A DNA stretch of 64,000 bases. Origin: Aegilops tauschii subsp. strangulata (lineage: Eukaryota > Streptophyta > Magnoliopsida > Poales > Poaceae). The DNA lies in NCBI RefSeq assembly GCF_002575655.3, contig NC_053036.3:646000736-646064735 (forward strand), read 5' to 3'. Made by a program: the position numbers and the translations under genes. Below the pieces are notes generated by a model. It was given only the letters and a program-made list of their open reading frames with translations. It was not told the origin of the DNA and searched no databases. This document shows positions 1-11,476 of the stretch, piece after piece. How positions within the stretch are numbered: the first letter of the stretch is position 1; every line of letters starts with the position of its first letter.

Positions 1-456
1 GCGGAAGCGTTTATTAACGCGATTGATGTAGTCGAACGTCTTCGCAATCCAACCGATCAAGTACCGAACGCACGGCACCTCCGCGATCTGCACACGTTTA
101 GCTCGGTGACGTCCCACGAACTATAGATCCAGCTGAGGTCGAGGGAGAGTTTCGTCAGCACGACGGCGTGTTGACGTTGATGATGAAGTTACCGACGCAG
201 GGCTTCGCCTAAGCACTACGACAATATGACCGAGGTGGAAATCTGTGGAGGGGGGCACCGCACACGGCTAAGAAATCAACTTGTGTGTCTATGGGGTGCC
301 CCCTCCCCCGTATATAAAGGAGGGGAGGAGGAGGAGGGCCGGCCTCAAGGGGCGCGCCCTAAGGGGGGGGGGTTCCTACTCCAAGTAGGAGTAGGTTTCC
401 CCCTTTCCTAGTTGGAGTAGGAGAAGAAGGAAGAGGAAGAGAAGGAAAAGGGGGGC
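1..456 (-). mobile_element. Truncated Copia LTR (BARE/WIS/Angela group)
   Basis: This stretch matches the left part of the LTR seen whole at 2644-4351. Shared landmarks are the block GCGGAAGCG near the edge, the run CGCAGGGCTTCGCCTAAGCA, the segment GGGGCACCGCACACGGCTAA and the TATA-like CGTATATAAAGGAG near 310. It is therefore a piece of a Copia LTR in minus orientation. It is cut by the window edge on the left. On the right it ends where a Gypsy LTR begins at 457, which implies that the Gypsy element inserted into this LTR. The rest of this Copia element is not visible. Confidence 0.75.
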
Positions 457-926
457 TGTCGGTGTCAAAACCGGCGGATCTCGGGTAGGGCGTCCTGAAC
501 TGTGCGTCTAAGGTTGATGGTAACAGGAGATAGGGGACACAATGTTTATCCAGGTTCGGGCCCTCTCTATGGAGGTAATACCCTACTTCCTGCTTGATTG
601 ATCTTGATGAATATGAGTATTACAAGAGTTGATCTACCACGAGATCGTAATGGCTAAAACCCTAGAAGTCTAGCCTGTATAACTATCTCTGTCCTTCGGA
701 CTAAGCCCTCCGGTTTACATAGACACTGGACGGGATTAGGGTTGTACAAAGTTGGTTACAGAGAAAGGAATCTTCATATTTGGACGCCAAGCTTGCCTTC
801 CACGCCAAGGAGAGTCCCATCCGGACACGGGAGAGGGTCTTCGGTCTTGTATCTTCACAGCCCATTAGTCCAGCCCATGTCCAACAGACCGGACGCCCGA
901 GGACCCCTTAGTCCAAGACTCTCTCA
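457..926 (-). mobile_element. 3' LTR of a Tat-like Gypsy element
   Basis: A 470 bp block starts TGTCGGTGTCAAAACCGG and ends CTCTCA. Read on the minus strand it begins TGAGAGAGTC and ends with TTTTGACACCGACA, a familiar Triticeae Gypsy LTR pattern. On the same strand the bases just before the LTR (plus 927-940) read GGTTCAGGGGCTAC, a plausible polypurine tract, so this is the 3' LTR of a minus-strand element. The rest of that element is 927-2643 and 52746-56677. The matching 5' LTR is not in the window. Confidence 0.8.
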
Positions 927-1471
927 GTAGCCCCTGAACCAGGCTTCAATGACGAGGTGTCCGGCGCACAAATGGTCTTCGGCATTGCAAGGCGGGTTCT
1001 CCTTTCCGAATACTCCAAAATAGTCTTCGGACGCAACGAACATGTCCGGATCTGAAACACAAGTACCACACACAACCGCAGAGAGTATAATATTTCACGA
1101 GTCCAATCCGCTGACAACTTTTTGTAACGTGGCATCACGTCTGCCCGGTCATTATTTCGAACCGTTTTCGTCTGCCGTTCCACGTTTCGAGACACGGTTT
1201 TCATTGGCACGTCTTGTCAAAGCAGAGATCGTGTCCCCTTATTGCGGGATTCTCGTCAATACGGGCTTGGGTAATCCAACCGTGCCGTTGTCACAACCCT
1301 TGGGAATAGGCGAGTTTTAAGGCGAGTGGGGAGGCTCATGATATTCACTGCCTTTATAAGGAGATAACAATTCCTTTCTTTCACCCACGCCTTCTCTCTT
1401 TCTCTGCCCTCCCATTCTCGAGCTCCAATGCCCAAGTCCTCATCCTTTACGCCTCAAAGAAGCACTCGACC
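927..1471. promoter_or_regulatory. Spacer and promoter region upstream of the antisense Gypsy gene
   Basis: No coding sequence is visible between the LTR and the antisense gene. A TATA box (TTTATAAG, 1353-1360) lies about 115 bp before the ATG at 1472 and is followed by a CT-rich leader, which fits a plant 5' UTR. A second ATG at 1428 opens another frame of 77 codons. One lost base near 1508 would join that frame to the main one, so 1428 may be the original start; this is inference. Confidence 0.5.
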
Positions 1472-2643
1472 ATGTCCGGATCTGGAGCGCAAGGCAAGTG
1501 GATGGCCTCCTCCGTTAAGGAGAAGGACATCACCAAGCTTCGGGAGGTCGAGTATCTGGCAAAAGAAATCGCCCACCGGCTTCCGGCCAAGGGGCAAATC
1601 GTCCCCACCCGGAAGCCCAATGAGAGGGTGGTGTTCATCCCCCATTTCATCCACGGGTTAGGGTTTCCTCTCCACCCTTTTGTCCGCGGACTTATGTTCT
1701 GTTACGGGCTAGATTTCCACGATCTTGCCCCAAACTCCTTCCTCAACATCTCGGCATTCATTGTCGTGTGCGAGGCCTTCCTCCGCATTCCACCCCACTT
1801 CGGACTGTGGCTCAAGATCTTCAACGTGAAGCCGAAGGTGGTGGACGGCCAACACGCGGAGTGCGGAGGCACCATGGTGAGCAAGCTGCCCAATGTCACA
1901 TGGCCCAAGGGTACTTTTGTGGAGACCGTCAAAGAGTGGCAGAAACTGTGGTTCTATATCACAGAGCCCCACGACGCCACCTGGGCCGCGGCTCCCGAAT
2001 TCAAATCTGGAGCTCCAATGCGGCTCACCTCCTGGATGGAGAAGGGCCCAAATTGGTCTTCGTCGGACGAACTGATAGCGCTGCAAACGCGCATCCAAAA
2101 CATGGTGGATAAAAACATCAAGCTCATCAATGTGATCCAGGTGATGCTAGTTCGCCGGAACCTTCCATGCTAGGGCCGAACTTGCCCTTTATGGGAATTC
2201 GATCCGGAGAAGCACCAGACCTTGGAAAGGCTCTTCGGAACCATGCACGAAGATGTCCGGAAGATGCTCTTTAAGGGCAATGAAACGCCGCCGGACATCA
2301 CCGAGGACCGCGGGCACGATCTTGCCCATCCCGCCAGTGCGGTAAGTCTTTCACGTCTCAAGGTGCATCCTCTACTTGCTTGTTCAAGGAAGATATCTAA
2401 TCTTCACTATTTATTTTTCAGGTATGGACAGAGGAAGCAGAGTGGATTCGGTGTCCGTCTCCGCTGCCCGAGGAACCAACAATTCTGCTTCTGACAAAGA
2501 TGCTGGTTCCGGCGCCCTACCAGGCACTGGAGAAGAAGGCCAAGAAGAAGGCCAAGGGGGTCCGGAGTGGCCCCCGCCACAAGGGAGCTTCGGACGTGTC
2601 GTCCGAAGACAAGACACACTCCTCTGCCGCCGAAGATGAAGAC
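1472..2643 (+). pseudogene. Antisense Gypsy gene (Transposase_28 type), exon 1 and first half of exon 2
   Basis: The reading frame opens at 1472 and carries the region typical of the plant 'putative gypsy-type transposon' family (Transposase_28, PF04195): FPLHPFVRGLMFCYGLDFHD, then ISAFIVVCEAFLRIPPHFGLW. The frame hits TAG at 2171-2173, where a CAG codon would keep it open, and continues in frame to a donor GTAAGT at 2342. The intron runs 2342-2421 and ends TTTTTCAG. Exon 2 (from 2422) is rich in Lys, Glu and Asp and is cut at 2643 by a Copia insertion; it resumes after 52745. The gene runs opposite to the gag-protease of its host element, as in the extra antisense gene known from Tat-lineage elements such as maize Grande. 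Its function is unknown. Confidence 0.75.
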
Positions 2644-4351
2644 TGTTGGGGAACGTAGTAATTTCAAAAAAATTCCTACGCACACGCAAGATCATGGTGA
2701 TGCATAGCAACGAGAGGGGAGAGTGTGTCCACGTACCCTCATAGACCGAAAGCGGAAGCGTTAGCACAACGCGGTTGATGTTGTCGTACGTCTTCACGAT
2801 CCGACCGATCAAGTACCGAATGCACGGCACCTCCGAGTTCAGCACACGTTCAACTCGATGACGTCCCTCGAACTCCGATCCAACCGAGCTTTGAGGGAGA
2901 GTTCCGTCAGCACGACGGCGTGGTGACGATGATGATGTTCTACCGACGCAGGGCTTCGCCTAAGCACCGCTACGATATGACCGAGGTGGATTATGGTGGA
3001 GGGGGGCACCGCACACGGCTAAGAGATCCAAGGGATCAATTGTTTTGTCTCTAGGGGTGCCTCCCTCCCCGTATATAAAGGAGTGGAGGAGGGGGAGGGG
3101 GCCGGCCACCCTTGGCGTGAGTAGGACTCCCCCCTTCCATGTTGGAGTAGGAGAGGAGAGGGAAGGAGAGAGAGGGGGAAAGGAAAGGGGGGAGCCGCCC
3201 CCCCTCCTTGTCCAATTTGGACTGGGGGGGGGAGGGGCGCGCGGCTGCCCCTTGCCCGCCTCTCCTCTTCCACCACTTGGGCCCATGAGACCCAATAACC
3301 TCCGGGGGGTTCCGGTAACCCCCCGGTACTCCGGTATATATCCGATAATCCCCGAAACCATTCCGGTGTCCGAATATAGTCGTCCAATATATCAATCTTC
3401 ATGTCTCGACCATTTTGAGACTCCTCGTCATGTCCGTGATCACATCCGGGACTCTGAACTACCTTCGGTACATCAAAACACATAAACTCATAATATAACC
3501 GTCATCGAACTTTAAGCGTGCGGACCCTACGGGTTCGAGAACTATGTAGACATGACCGAGACACGTCTCCGGTAAACAACCAATAGCGGAACCTGGATTG
3601 TCATATTGGCTCCCACATATTCTACGAAGATCTTTATCGGTCAAACCGCATAACAACATACGTTGTTCCCTTTGTCATTGGTATGTAACTTGCCCGAGAT
3701 TCGATCGTCGGTATCTCAATACCTAGTTCAATCTCGTTATCGGCAAGTCTCTTTACTCATTCCGTAATACATCATCCCGCAACTAACTCATTAGTTGCAA
3801 TGGTTGCAAGGCTTAAGTGATGTGCATTACCGAGTGGGCCCAGAGATACCTCTCCGACAATCGTAGTGACAAATCCTAATCTCGAAATACGCCAACCCAA
3901 CAAGTACCTTCGGAGACACCTGTACAACACCTTTATAATCACCCAGTTACGTTGTGACGTTTGGTAGTACACAAAGTGTTCCTCCGGTAAACGGGAGATG
4001 CATAATCTCATAGTCATAGGAACATGTATAAGTCATGAAGAAAGCAATAGCAACACACTAAACGATCAAGTGCTAAGCTAACGGAATGGGTCAAGTCAAT
4101 CACATCATTCTCCTAATGATGTGATCCCATTAATCAAATGACAACTCTTTGTCTATGGCTAGGAAACATAACCATCTTTGATTAACGAGCTAGTCAAGTA
4201 GAGGCATACTAGTGACACTCTATTTGTCTATGTATTCACACATGTATCATGGTTCCGGTTAATACAATTCTAGCATGAATAATAAACATTTATCATGATA
4301 TAAGGAAATAAATAATAACTTTATTATTGACTCTAGGGCATATTTCCTTCA
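2644..4351 (-). mobile_element. 3' LTR of the minus-strand Copia element
   Basis: A 1,708 bp LTR. On the element strand it starts TGAAGGAAATATGCCCTAGA and ends CCCCAACA. It is complete, unlike its partner at 51433-52745, which lacks about 420 bp found here at roughly 3302-3724. The polypurine tract follows at 4352-4366 (minus strand GCAAGTGGGAGAC). Confidence 0.9.
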
Positions 4352-4513
4352 GTCTCCCACTTGCACTAGAGTCAATAATCTAGATTACACAGTAATGATT
4401 CTAACACCCATGGAGCCTTGGTGCTGATCATGTTTTGCTCGAGGAAGAGGTTTAGTCAACGGGTCTGCAACATTCAAATCCGTATGTATCTTGCAAATCT
4501 CTATGTCTCCCAC

Positions 4514-4878
4514 CTAGACTTGATCCCGGATGGAGTTGAAGCGTCTCTTGATGTGCTTGGTTCTCTTGTGAAATCTGGATTCCTTTGCCAAAGCAATTGC
4601 ACCAGTATTGTCACAAAATATTTTCATTGGACCCGATGCACTAGGTATGACACCTAGATCGGATATGAACTCCTTCGTCCAGACTCCTTCATTTGCTGCT
4701 TCCGAAGCAGCTATGTACTTCGCTTCACATGTAGATCCCGCTACGACGCTTTGTTTAGAACTGCACCAACTGACAGCTCCACCGTTCAATAAAAACACGT
4801 ATCCGGTTTGCGATTTAGAATCGTCCGGATCAGTGTCAAAGCTTGCATCGACGTAACCATTTATGACGAGCTCTTTGT
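4514..4878 (-). pseudogene. Copia RNase H C-terminal fragment
   Basis: The minus-strand frame encodes the end of a Copia RNase H: GYVDASFDTDPDDSKSQTGY, then a GGAVSW block, SVVAGSTCEA and FCDNTGAIALAKE. These correspond to the catalytic acidic residues of the domain. The fragment stops at 4879, where the Angela-like element is inserted, and the preceding residues (LVYGGDK) are found at 13207 and beyond. The direct repeat TTTGT (4874-4878 and 13202-13206) marks the junction. Between 4352 and 4513 lies the 3' untranslated part with the polypurine tract. Confidence 0.9.
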
Positions 4879-6313
4879 TGTTGGAAATATGCCCTAGAGG
4901 CAATAATAAAAGGTTATTATTATATTTCTTTGTTCATGATAATCGTCTATTATTCATGCTATAATTGTATTGTCCGGAAATCGTAATACATGTGTGAATA
5001 CATAGACCACAACATGTCCCTAGTAAGCCTCTAGTTGACTAGCTCGTTGATCAACAGATAGTCATGGTTTCCTGACTATGGACATTGGATGTCATTGATA
5101 ACGGGATCACATCATTAGGAGAATGATGTGATGGACAAGACCCAATCCTAAGCATAGCATAAAAGATCGTGTAGTTTCGTTTGCTAGAGCTTTTCCAATG
5201 TCAAGTATCTTTTCCTTAGACCATGAGATCGTGCAACTCCCGGATACCGTAGGAGTGCTTTGGGTGTGCCAAACGTCACAACGTAACTGGGTGACTATAA
5301 AGGTGCACTACGGGTATCTCCGAAAGTGTCTGTTGGGTTGGCACGGATCGAGACTGGGATTTGTCACTCCGTGTGACGGAGAGGTATCTCTGGGCCCACT
5401 CGGTAATGCATCATCATAATGAGCTCAATGTGACTAAGGCGTTAGTCACGGGATCATGCATTGCGGTACGAGTAAAGAGACTTGCCGGTAACGAGATTGA
5501 ACAAGGTATTGGGATACCGACGATCGAATCTCGGGCAAGTAACATACCGATTGACAAAGGGAATTGCATACGGATTGATTGAATCCTCGACACCGTGGTT
5601 CATCCGATGAGATCATCGTGGAACATGTGGGAGCCAACATGGGTATCCAGATCCCGCTGTTGGTTATTGACCGGAGAGGCGTCTCGGTCATGTCTGCATG
5701 TCTCCCGAACCCGTAGGGTCTACATACTTAAGGTCCGGTGACGCTAGGGTTGTAGAGATATATGTATGCGGAAACCCGAAAGTTGTTCGGAGTCCCGGAT
5801 GAGATCCCGGACGTCACGAGAGGTTCCGGAATGGTCCGGAGGTGAAGAATTATATATAGGAAGTCCAGTTTCGGCCACCGGGAAAGTTTCGGGGGTTACC
5901 GGTATTGTACCGGGACCACCGGAAGGGTCCCGGAGGTCCACCGGGTGGGGCCACCCATCCCGGAGGGCCCCGTGGGCTGAAAGTGGAAGGGAACCAGCCC
6001 TTAGTGGGCTGGGGCGCCCCCCTTGGGCCTCCCCCCATGCGCCTAGGGTTGGGAACCCTAGGGGGGAGCTTCCCCCTTGCCTTGGGGGGCAAGGCACCCC
6101 TTCCCCCCCTTTGGCCGCCGCCCCCCTTGGAGATCCCATCTCCCTGGGCCGGCGCCCCCCCAGGGGGCCTATATAAAGGGGGGGGGGAGGAAGGGCAGCA
6201 ACCCACAGCCTTGGGCGCCTCCCTCCTCCCCTGCAACACCTCTCTCTCTCTCTCTCTCTCTCTCTCGCAGAAGCTCGGCGAAGCCCTGCCGGAGACCCGC
6301 TACATCCACCACG
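4879..6313 (+). mobile_element. Truncated 5' LTR of the Angela-like element
   Basis: It matches the 3' LTR from 11477 to about 12905. The match ends at CATCCACCACG (6313), leaving out about 300 bp of LTR end. The promoter TATA box TATATAAA is intact at 6170-6177, whereas the 3' LTR has TATATAGG at 12769-12776. A CT dinucleotide run (6240-6267) is longer here than in the 3' LTR. Confidence 0.9.
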
Positions 6314-7470
6314 TACGCTTACGTGAGACAGGTTCCACCGACTGACATGCACTAGTTGCATAAGGTGGCTAGCGGGTGTCTGTCTCTCCTACTTTAGTCG
6401 GAACGGATTCGATGAAAAGGGTCCTTATGAAGGGTAAATAGAAATTGGCAAATCACGTTGTGGTCATACGTAGGTAAGAAACGTTCTTGCTAGAAACCTA
6501 CAAACCATGTAAAAATTTGCAACAACAATTAGAGGACGTCTAACTTGTTTTTGCAGCAAGTGCTATGTGATGTGATATGGCCAGAAGATGTGATGAATGA
6601 TATATGTGATGTATGAGATTGATCATATTCTTGTAATAGGAATCACGACTTGCATGTCGATGAGTATGACAACCGGCAGGAGCCATAGGAGTTGTCTTAA
6701 TTATTTTGTATGACCTGCGTGTCATTGAATAACGCCATGTAATTTACTTTACTTTGTTGCTAAACGCGTTAGCCATAGAAGTAGAAGTAATCGTTGGTGT
6801 GACGACTTCATGAAGACACAATGATGGAGATCATGATGATGGAGATCATGGTGTCATGCCGGTGACGAAGATGATCATGGTGCCCCGAAGATGGAGATCA
6901 AAGGAGCATAATGATATTGGCCATATCATGTCACTATTTGATTGCATGTGATGTTTATCATGTTTTTGCATCTTATTTGCTTAGAACGACGGTAGTAAGT
7001 AAGATGATCCCTTATAATAATTTCAAGAAAGTGTTCACCCTAACTGTGCACCGTTGCGAAGGTTCGTTGTTTCGAAGCACCACGTGATTATCGGGTGTGA
7101 TAGATTCTAACGTTCGAATACAACGGGTGTTGACGAGCCTAGCATGTACAGGCATGGCCTCGGAACACACGCAATACACTTAGGTTGACTTGACGAGCCT
7201 AGCATGTACAGACCTGGCCTCGGAACACGGAGGACCGAAAGGTCGAGCATGAGTCGTATAGAAGATACGATCAACATGAAGATGTTCACCGATCTTGACT
7301 AGTCCGTCTCACGTGATGATCGGACACGGCCTAGTTAAACTCGGATCATGTTTCACTTAGATGACTAGAGGGAAGTCTATCTGAGTTGGAGTTCATTAAA
7401 TAATTTGATTAGATGAACTCAATTATCATGAACTTAGTCTAAAATCTTTACACTATGTCTTGTAGATCAA
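6314..7470 (+). other. Untranslated leader of the Angela-like element
   Basis: No coding sequence is seen. The primer-binding site expected just after the LTR (TGGTATCAGAGC type) is absent, because the deletion that cut the LTR also removed it. A segment of about 61 bp containing GACGAGCCTAGCATGTACAG is present twice in tandem (about 7131 and 7192). The leader ends at the gag ATG at 7471. Confidence 0.75.
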
Positions 7471-10400
7471 ATGGCCAACGTTGTCCTCAATTTCAACGCG
7501 TTCCTAGAGAAAACCAAGCTGAAAGATGATGGCAACAACTATACGGACTGGGTCCGGAACCTGAGGCTCATCCTTATAGTAGCCAAGAAAGAATATGTCT
7601 TAGAAGCACCGCTAGGTGATGCACCAATCCCACAGAACCAAGACGTTATGAACGCTTGGCAATCACGTGCTGATGATTACTCCCTCGTTCAGTGCGGCAT
7701 GCTTTACAGCTTAGAGCCGGGTCTCCAAAAGCGTTTTGAGAAACATGGAACATATGAGATGTTCGAGGAGCTGAAATTGGTTTTTCAAGCTCATGCCCGG
7801 GTCGAGAGATATGATGTCTCCGACAAGTTCTTCAGCTGTAAAATGGAGGAGAACAGTTCTGTTAGTGAGCACATACTCAGAATGTCTGGGTTGCACAACC
7901 GCTTGTCTCAGCTGGGAGTTAATCTCCCGGATGACGCGGTCATTGACAGAATCCTCCAGTCGCTTCCACCAAGCTACAAGAGCTTTGTGATGAACTACAA
8001 TATGCAGGGGATGGAAAAGACCATTCCCGAGGTATATTCAATGCTGAAATCAGCGGAAGGGGAGATCAGAAAAGAACATCAAGTGTTGATGGTGAATAAA
8101 ACCACCAAGTTCAAGAAGGGCAAGGGTAAGAAGAACTTCAAGAAGGACGGCAAGGGAGTTGCCGCGCCCGGTAAACCAGTTACTGGGAAGAAGTCAAAGA
8201 ATGGACCCAAGCCCGGGACTGGGTGCTTTTATTGCAAGGGAAGTGGTCACTGGAAGCGGAACTGCCCCAAATATTTAGCGGACAAGAAGAAGGCCAGCAA
8301 CACCCAAGGTATATGTGATATACAAGTAATTGATGTGTACCTTACCAGTACTCGTAGTAGCTCCTGGGTATTTGATACCGGTGCGGTTGCTCATATTTGT
8401 AACTCAAAGCAGGAACTACGGAATAAACGGAGACTGGCAAAGGACGAGGTGACGATGCGCGTCGGGAATGGTTCCAAGGTCGATGTGATCGCCGTCGGCA
8501 CGCTACCTCTGCATCTACCCACGGGATTAGTTTTAAACCTCAATAATTGTTATTTAGTGCCAGCTTTGAGCATGAACATTGTATCTGGATCTCGTTTAAT
8601 TCGAGATGGCTACTCATTTAAATCCGAGAATAATGGTTGTTCTATTTATTTGAGAGATATGTTTTATGGTCATGCCCCGCTGGTCAATGGTTTATTTTTG
8701 ATGAATCTCGAACGTGATGTTACACATGTTCATAGTGTGAATACCAAAAGATGTAAAGTTGATAACGATAGTCCCACATACTTGTGGCACTGCCGCCTTG
8801 GTCACATTGGTGTCAAGCGCATGAAGAAGCTCCATGCAGATGGACTTTTGGAGTCTCTTGATTACGAATCATTTGACACGTGGGAACCATGCCTCATGGG
8901 TAAGATGACCAAGACTCCGTTCTCCGGAACAATGGAGCGAGCAACCAACTTATTGGAAATCATACATACCGATGTGTGTGGTCCAATGAGTGTTGAGGCT
9001 CGCGGAGGATATCGTTATGTTCTCACTCTCACTGATGATTTAAGTAGATATGGGTATGTCTACCTGATGAAACACAAGTCTGAAACCTTTGAAAAGTTCA
9101 AGGAATTTCAGAGTGAGGTTGAGAATCAACGTGACAGGAGAATAAAATTCCTACGATCAGATCGTGGTGGAGAATATTTAAGTCACGAGTTTGGTGCACA
9201 CTTAAGGAAATGTGGAATAGTTTCACAACTCACGCCGCCTGGAACTCCTCAGAGAAATGGTGTGTCCGAACGTCGTAATCGCACTCTATTAGATATGGTG
9301 CGATCTATGATGTCTCTTACCGATTTACCGCTCTCATTTTGGGGTTATGCTTTAGAGACTGCCGCATTCACTTTAAATAGGGCTCCCTTGAAATCCGTTG
9401 AGACGACACCGTATGAATTATGGTTTGGGAAGAAACCTAAGCTGTCGTTTCTAAAAGTTTGGGGATGCGATGCTTATGTCAAGAAACTTCAACCTGAAAA
9501 GCTCGAACCCAAATCGGAAAAATGCGTCTTCATAGGATACCCTAAGGAAACTATTGGGTATACCTTCTACCTCAGATCCGAAGGCAAGATCTTCGTTGCC
9601 AAGAACGGGTCCTTTCTGGAGAAGGAGTTTCTCTCGAAAGAATTGAGTGGGAGGAAAGTGGAACTTGATGAGGTGATAGTCACCCCTTCCGAACCGGAAA
9701 GTAGCGCAGCGCGGGAAAATGTTCCTGTGGTGCCTACACCGACTGGGGAGGAAGTTGATGATGATGATCATGAAGCTTCGGATCAAGTTACTGAACTTCG
9801 TAGGTCCACAAGGACACGTTCTGCACCAGAGTGGTACGGCAACCCTGTCCTAGAAATCATGTTGTTAGACAACGGTGAACCTTCGAACTATGAAGAAGCG
9901 ATGGCGGGCCCGGATTCCGACAAATGGCTAGAAGCCATGAAATCCGAGATAGAATCCATGGATGAAAACAAAGTATGGACTTTGACTGACTTGCTCGATG
10001 AGCGGCGAGCCAGAGAAAACAAATGGATCTTTAAGAAGAAGACGGACGCGGATGGTAATGTGACCATCTACAAAGCTCGACTTGTCGCTAAGGGTTATCG
10101 ACAAGTTCAAGGGGTTGACTACGATGAGACTTTCTCACCCGTAGCGAAGCTGAAGTCCGTCCGAATCATGTTAGCAATTGCCGCATACTATGATTATGAG
10201 ATATGGCAGATGGACGTCAAAACGGCATTCCTTAACGGCTTCCTTAAGGAAGAGTTGTATATGATGCAACCGGAAGGTTTTGTCGATCCTAAGAATGCTA
10301 ACAAAGTGTGCAAGCTCCAGCGCTCAATCTATGGGCTGGTGCAAGCATCTCGGAGTTGGAACATTCGCTTTGATGAGATGATCAAAGCGTTTGGGTTTAC

Positions 10401-10749
10401 ACAGACTTATGGAGAAGCCTGTGTTTACAAGAAAGTGAGTGGGAGCTCCGTAGCATTTCTCATATTATATGTGGATGACATACTATTGATGGGAAATGAT
10501 ATAGAATTCTTGGAAAGTATAAAGGCCTATTTGAATAAGTGTTTTTCAATGAAGGACCTTGGAGAAGCTGCTTATATATTAGGCATCAAGATCTATAGAG
10601 ATAGATCAAGACGCCTCATTGGTCTTTCACAGAGTACATACCTTGACAAGAAATTGAAGAAGTTCAGTATGGATCAGTCCAAGAAGGGGTTCTTGCCTGT
10701 ATTGCAAGGTGTGCAATTGAGCACGGCTCAATGCCCGACCACGATATAG
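7471..10749 (+). CDS. Copia gag-pol polyprotein (frameshifted before RNase H)
   Basis: A 1,092-residue open frame. Gag ends in a zinc knuckle of form CX2CX4HX4C at residues 252-265. The aspartic protease has FDTGA at about 301-305. Integrase has the zinc-binding pair H440/H445, but the first Cys of the CX2C pair is Trp (W471, with C474 kept). Its catalytic triad D501, D564, E600 has the usual D-D(35)-E spacing. Reverse transcriptase has YVDD at about 1000-1003. The protein would form the virus-like particle and copy and integrate the element. A loss of about 7 bp near 10741, compared with the copy near 41630, shifts the frame and ends the protein before RNase H. The start was chosen as the first ATG after the leader, where the gag N-terminus begins. 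Confidence 0.93.
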   Translation: MANVVLNFNAFLEKTKLKDDGNNYTDWVRNLRLILIVAKKEYVLEAPLGDAPIPQNQDVMNAWQSRADDYSLVQCGMLYSLEPGLQKRFEKHGTYEMFEELKLVFQAHARVERYDVSDKFFSCKMEENSSVSEHILRMSGLHNRLSQLGVNLPDDAVIDRILQSLPPSYKSFVMNYNMQGMEKTIPEVYSMLKSAEGEIRKEHQVLMVNKTTKFKKGKGKKNFKKDGKGVAAPGKPVTGKKSKNGPKPGTGCFYCKGSGHWKRNCPKYLADKKKASNTQGICDIQVIDVYLTSTRSSSWVFDTGAVAHICNSKQELRNKRRLAKDEVTMRVGNGSKVDVIAVGTLPLHLPTGLVLNLNNCYLVPALSMNIVSGSRLIRDGYSFKSENNGCSIYLRDMFYGHAPLVNGLFLMNLERDVTHVHSVNTKRCKVDNDSPTYLWHCRLGHIGVKRMKKLHADGLLESLDYESFDTWEPCLMGKMTKTPFSGTMERATNLLEIIHTDVCGPMSVEARGGYRYVLTLTDDLSRYGYVYLMKHKSETFEKFKEFQSEVENQRDRRIKFLRSDRGGEYLSHEFGAHLRKCGIVSQLTPPGTPQRNGVSERRNRTLLDMVRSMMSLTDLPLSFWGYALETAAFTLNRAPLKSVETTPYELWFGKKPKLSFLKVWGCDAYVKKLQPEKLEPKSEKCVFIGYPKETIGYTFYLRSEGKIFVAKNGSFLEKEFLSKELSGRKVELDEVIVTPSEPESSAARENVPVVPTPTGEEVDDDDHEASDQVTELRRSTRTRSAPEWYGNPVLEIMLLDNGEPSNYEEAMAGPDSDKWLEAMKSEIESMDENKVWTLTDLLDERRARENKWIFKKKTDADGNVTIYKARLVAKGYRQVQGVDYDETFSPVAKLKSVRIMLAIAAYYDYEIWQMDVKTAFLNGFLKEELYMMQPEGFVDPKNANKVCKLQRSIYGLVQASRSWNIRFDEMIKAFGFTQTYGEACVYKKVSGSSVAFLILYVDDILLMGNDIEFLESIKAYLNKCFSMKDLGEAAYILGIKIYRDRSRRLIGLSQSTYLDKKLKKFSMDQSKKGFLPVLQGVQLSTAQCPTTI

Positions 10750-11444
10750 AAGAGATGAGTGTCATCCCCTATGCCTCGGCCATAGGGTCTATTATGTATG
10801 CCATGCTGTGTACCAGACCTGATGTAAACCTTGCCGTAAGTTTGGTAGGAAGGTACCAAAGTAATCCCGGCAAGGAACACTGGACAGCGGTCAAGAATAT
10901 CCTGAAGTACCTGAAGAGGACTAAGGATATGTTTCTCGTTTATGGAGGTGACGAAGAGCTCGTCGTAAAGGGTTACGTCGACGCTAGCTTCGACATAGAT
11001 CTGGATGACTCGAAGTCACAGACTGGATACGTGTATATTTTGAATGGAGGAGCAGTAAGCTGGTGCAGTTGCAAGCAAAGCGTCGTGGCGGGATCTACAT
11101 GTGAAGCAGAGTACATGGCAGCCTCGGAGGCAGCACAGGAAGCAGTCTGGATGAAGGAGTTCATTACCGACCTAGGGGTGATTCCCAATGCGTCGGGCCC
11201 AATGACTCTCTTCTGTGACAACACTGGAGCTATTGCCCTTGCGAAGGAGCCCAGGTTTCACAGGAAGACCAGGCATATCAAGCGTCGCTTCAACTCCATT
11301 CATGAAAGTGTTCAAAATGGAGACATAGATATTTGTAAAGTACATACGGACCTGAATGTAGCAGATCCATTGACTAAACCTCTCCCTAGGGCAAAACATG
11401 ATCAACACCAGGACGCAATGGGTGTTCGATTCATCACAATGTAA
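10731..11444 (+). pseudogene. RNase H part of the Angela-like polyprotein, shifted frame
   Basis: This frame continues the polyprotein after the break near 10741. It encodes the RT-RNase H linker (PYASAIGSIMYAMLCTRPDV), the RNase H motifs GYVDASFD and STCEAEYMAASEAA, and DNTGAIALAKEPRF. It lies in a different frame from gag-pol, so it would be made only by a frameshift. The first residues of this frame before the break are not native. Confidence 0.9.
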
Positions 11445-11476
11445 CTAGATTATTGACTCTAGTGCAAGTGGGAGAC

